Source: Corynebacterium halotolerans YIM 70093 = DSM 44683 (GTDB lineage Bacteria; Actinomycetota; Actinomycetes; Mycobacteriales; Mycobacteriaceae). Taken from it: 64,000 bases of DNA. Numbering within the stretch: position 1 is the stretch's first letter; each line of letters opens with the position of its first letter. Of this stretch, positions 63,723 through 64,000 are shown piece by piece. Where the stretch lies: the NCBI RefSeq assembly GCF_000341345.1, contig NC_020302.1:2894075-2958074 (forward strand). Reading direction: 5' to 3'. The notes beneath the pieces were generated by a model. The model was not told where the DNA came from, did no database searches, and was given only the letters and a program-made list of their open reading frames with translations. A program made the position numbers and the translations under genes.

Positions 63723-64000
63723 TCATCGGGATCCAGGAGCCGCATTCAAAGATCCACGGTTCGTCCGCGCCGACTCATCAGACCTCGTCTCCCGCAGCCG
63801 CGCGCCGTCGTAACGCAGCGTCGGCCCGGCGTGCATCGGGGCGCCCGCGACCGTGATATCGGCGACCCGGTGCCAGGACATCTCGACACCGTCGTGGCGG
63901 ACGTCGAGCACACTGTAGCCGTGGGCATCGAGCTCCACGTGGGAGATATGGGGGTTGTGCCGCAGCATGTGCGTCTCCGCGCCCCGTGAGACCGGGTTGT
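63723..64000 (-). CDS. PhoD-like alkaline phosphatase, C-terminal fragment (cut by window edge)
   Basis: The last 91 residues of a larger protein run in from the right edge: NPVSRG, LRHNPHISHVELDAHGYSVLDV and DGVEMSWHRVADI. The NPHI-X5-DXXXHGY pattern followed by a Trp-containing strand is the end of the PhoD metallophosphatase fold, where NPH belongs to the metal-site region. The tail after residue 60 of the fragment is short and charged. The remainder and the start are outside the window. It is convergent with the EamA gene (69-bp gap). Confidence 0.72.
   Translation of the reverse strand, partial: NPVSRGAETHMLRHNPHISHVELDAHGYSVLDVRHDGVEMSWHRVADITVAGAPMHAGPTLRYDGARLRETRSDESARTNRGSLNAAPGSR

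Overview
The window is high-GC actinobacterial DNA carrying the core genes of the mycolic acid and arabinogalactan cell envelope (accD-pks13-fadD32, several mycolyltransferases, aftB, ubiA, glfT2, glf). The corynebacterial forms of these genes (LGFP-repeat mycolyltransferase, farR beside serS, long Pyk2, lcpB) point to a Corynebacterium species. Gene order from accD to glpQ follows the Rv3799c-Rv3842c region of Mycobacterium tuberculosis and the cg3177-cg3219 region of C. glutamicum, as I recall those maps; no search was run.

Layout. (1) Positions 1-13206: an exopolysaccharide locus. A glycosyltransferase cut by the left edge and seven minus-strand genes (two GNAT-type acyltransferase genes, one fused to a glycosyltransferase; Wzx-like flippase; NodB-like deacetylase; Wzy-like polymerase; Wzz-like protein; glycosyltransferase) flank a plus-strand pair (polyprenyl-phosphate sugar transferase and glycosyltransferase). 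Together they form a nearly complete Wzx/Wzy-type pathway. (2) 13207-26980: mycolate synthesis and transfer: accD3, pks13, fadD32, a Culp6-like cutinase, a DUF732 lipoprotein and two mycolyltransferases. (3) 27235-38583: arabinogalactan genes aftB, ubiA, a PAP2 phosphatase, glfT2 and glf. Between glfT2 and glf lie a secreted TPM-type protein, a second PAP2 phosphatase and two low-molecular-weight-phosphatase/ArsC-like proteins whose catalytic cysteine is replaced. (4) 38797-45973: a PGRP amidase with LGFP-like repeats, glpK, a HAD phosphatase, a PlsC acyltransferase and serS. (5) 46138-54188: farR, a septum-formation-type membrane protein, a small metallopeptidase, DUF421, a histidine phosphatase, pheA, an amidase, a CPBP protease and lcpB. 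(6) 54189-64000: a CIRCE-controlled hsp20, a DUF5926 protein, glpQ, pyk2, ldh, an alpha/beta-hydrolase membrane protein, a TetR regulator with its palindrome and an EamA exporter, and the end of a PhoD-like phosphatase.

How the genes work together. AccD3 supplies carboxylated acyl-CoA and FadD32 supplies acyl-AMP to Pks13, which condenses them. The mycolyltransferases then attach mycolates to trehalose and arabinogalactan. UbiA and the adjacent PAP2 enzyme make the decaprenyl-arabinose donor used by AftB. Glf and GlfT2 build the galactan. LcpB attaches glycan to peptidoglycan.

Regulation seen in the sequence. Six genes have a TANNNT box exactly 7 nt before the start codon, the usual layout of leaderless corynebacterial transcripts. 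There is a CIRCE element before hsp20, a perfect 28-bp palindrome before the TetR gene, a GntR-type operator in the farR promoter, a GlxR-like site in a 520-bp gene-free region, and repeated motifs upstream of both phosphatase-like paralogues and of the exopolysaccharide units.
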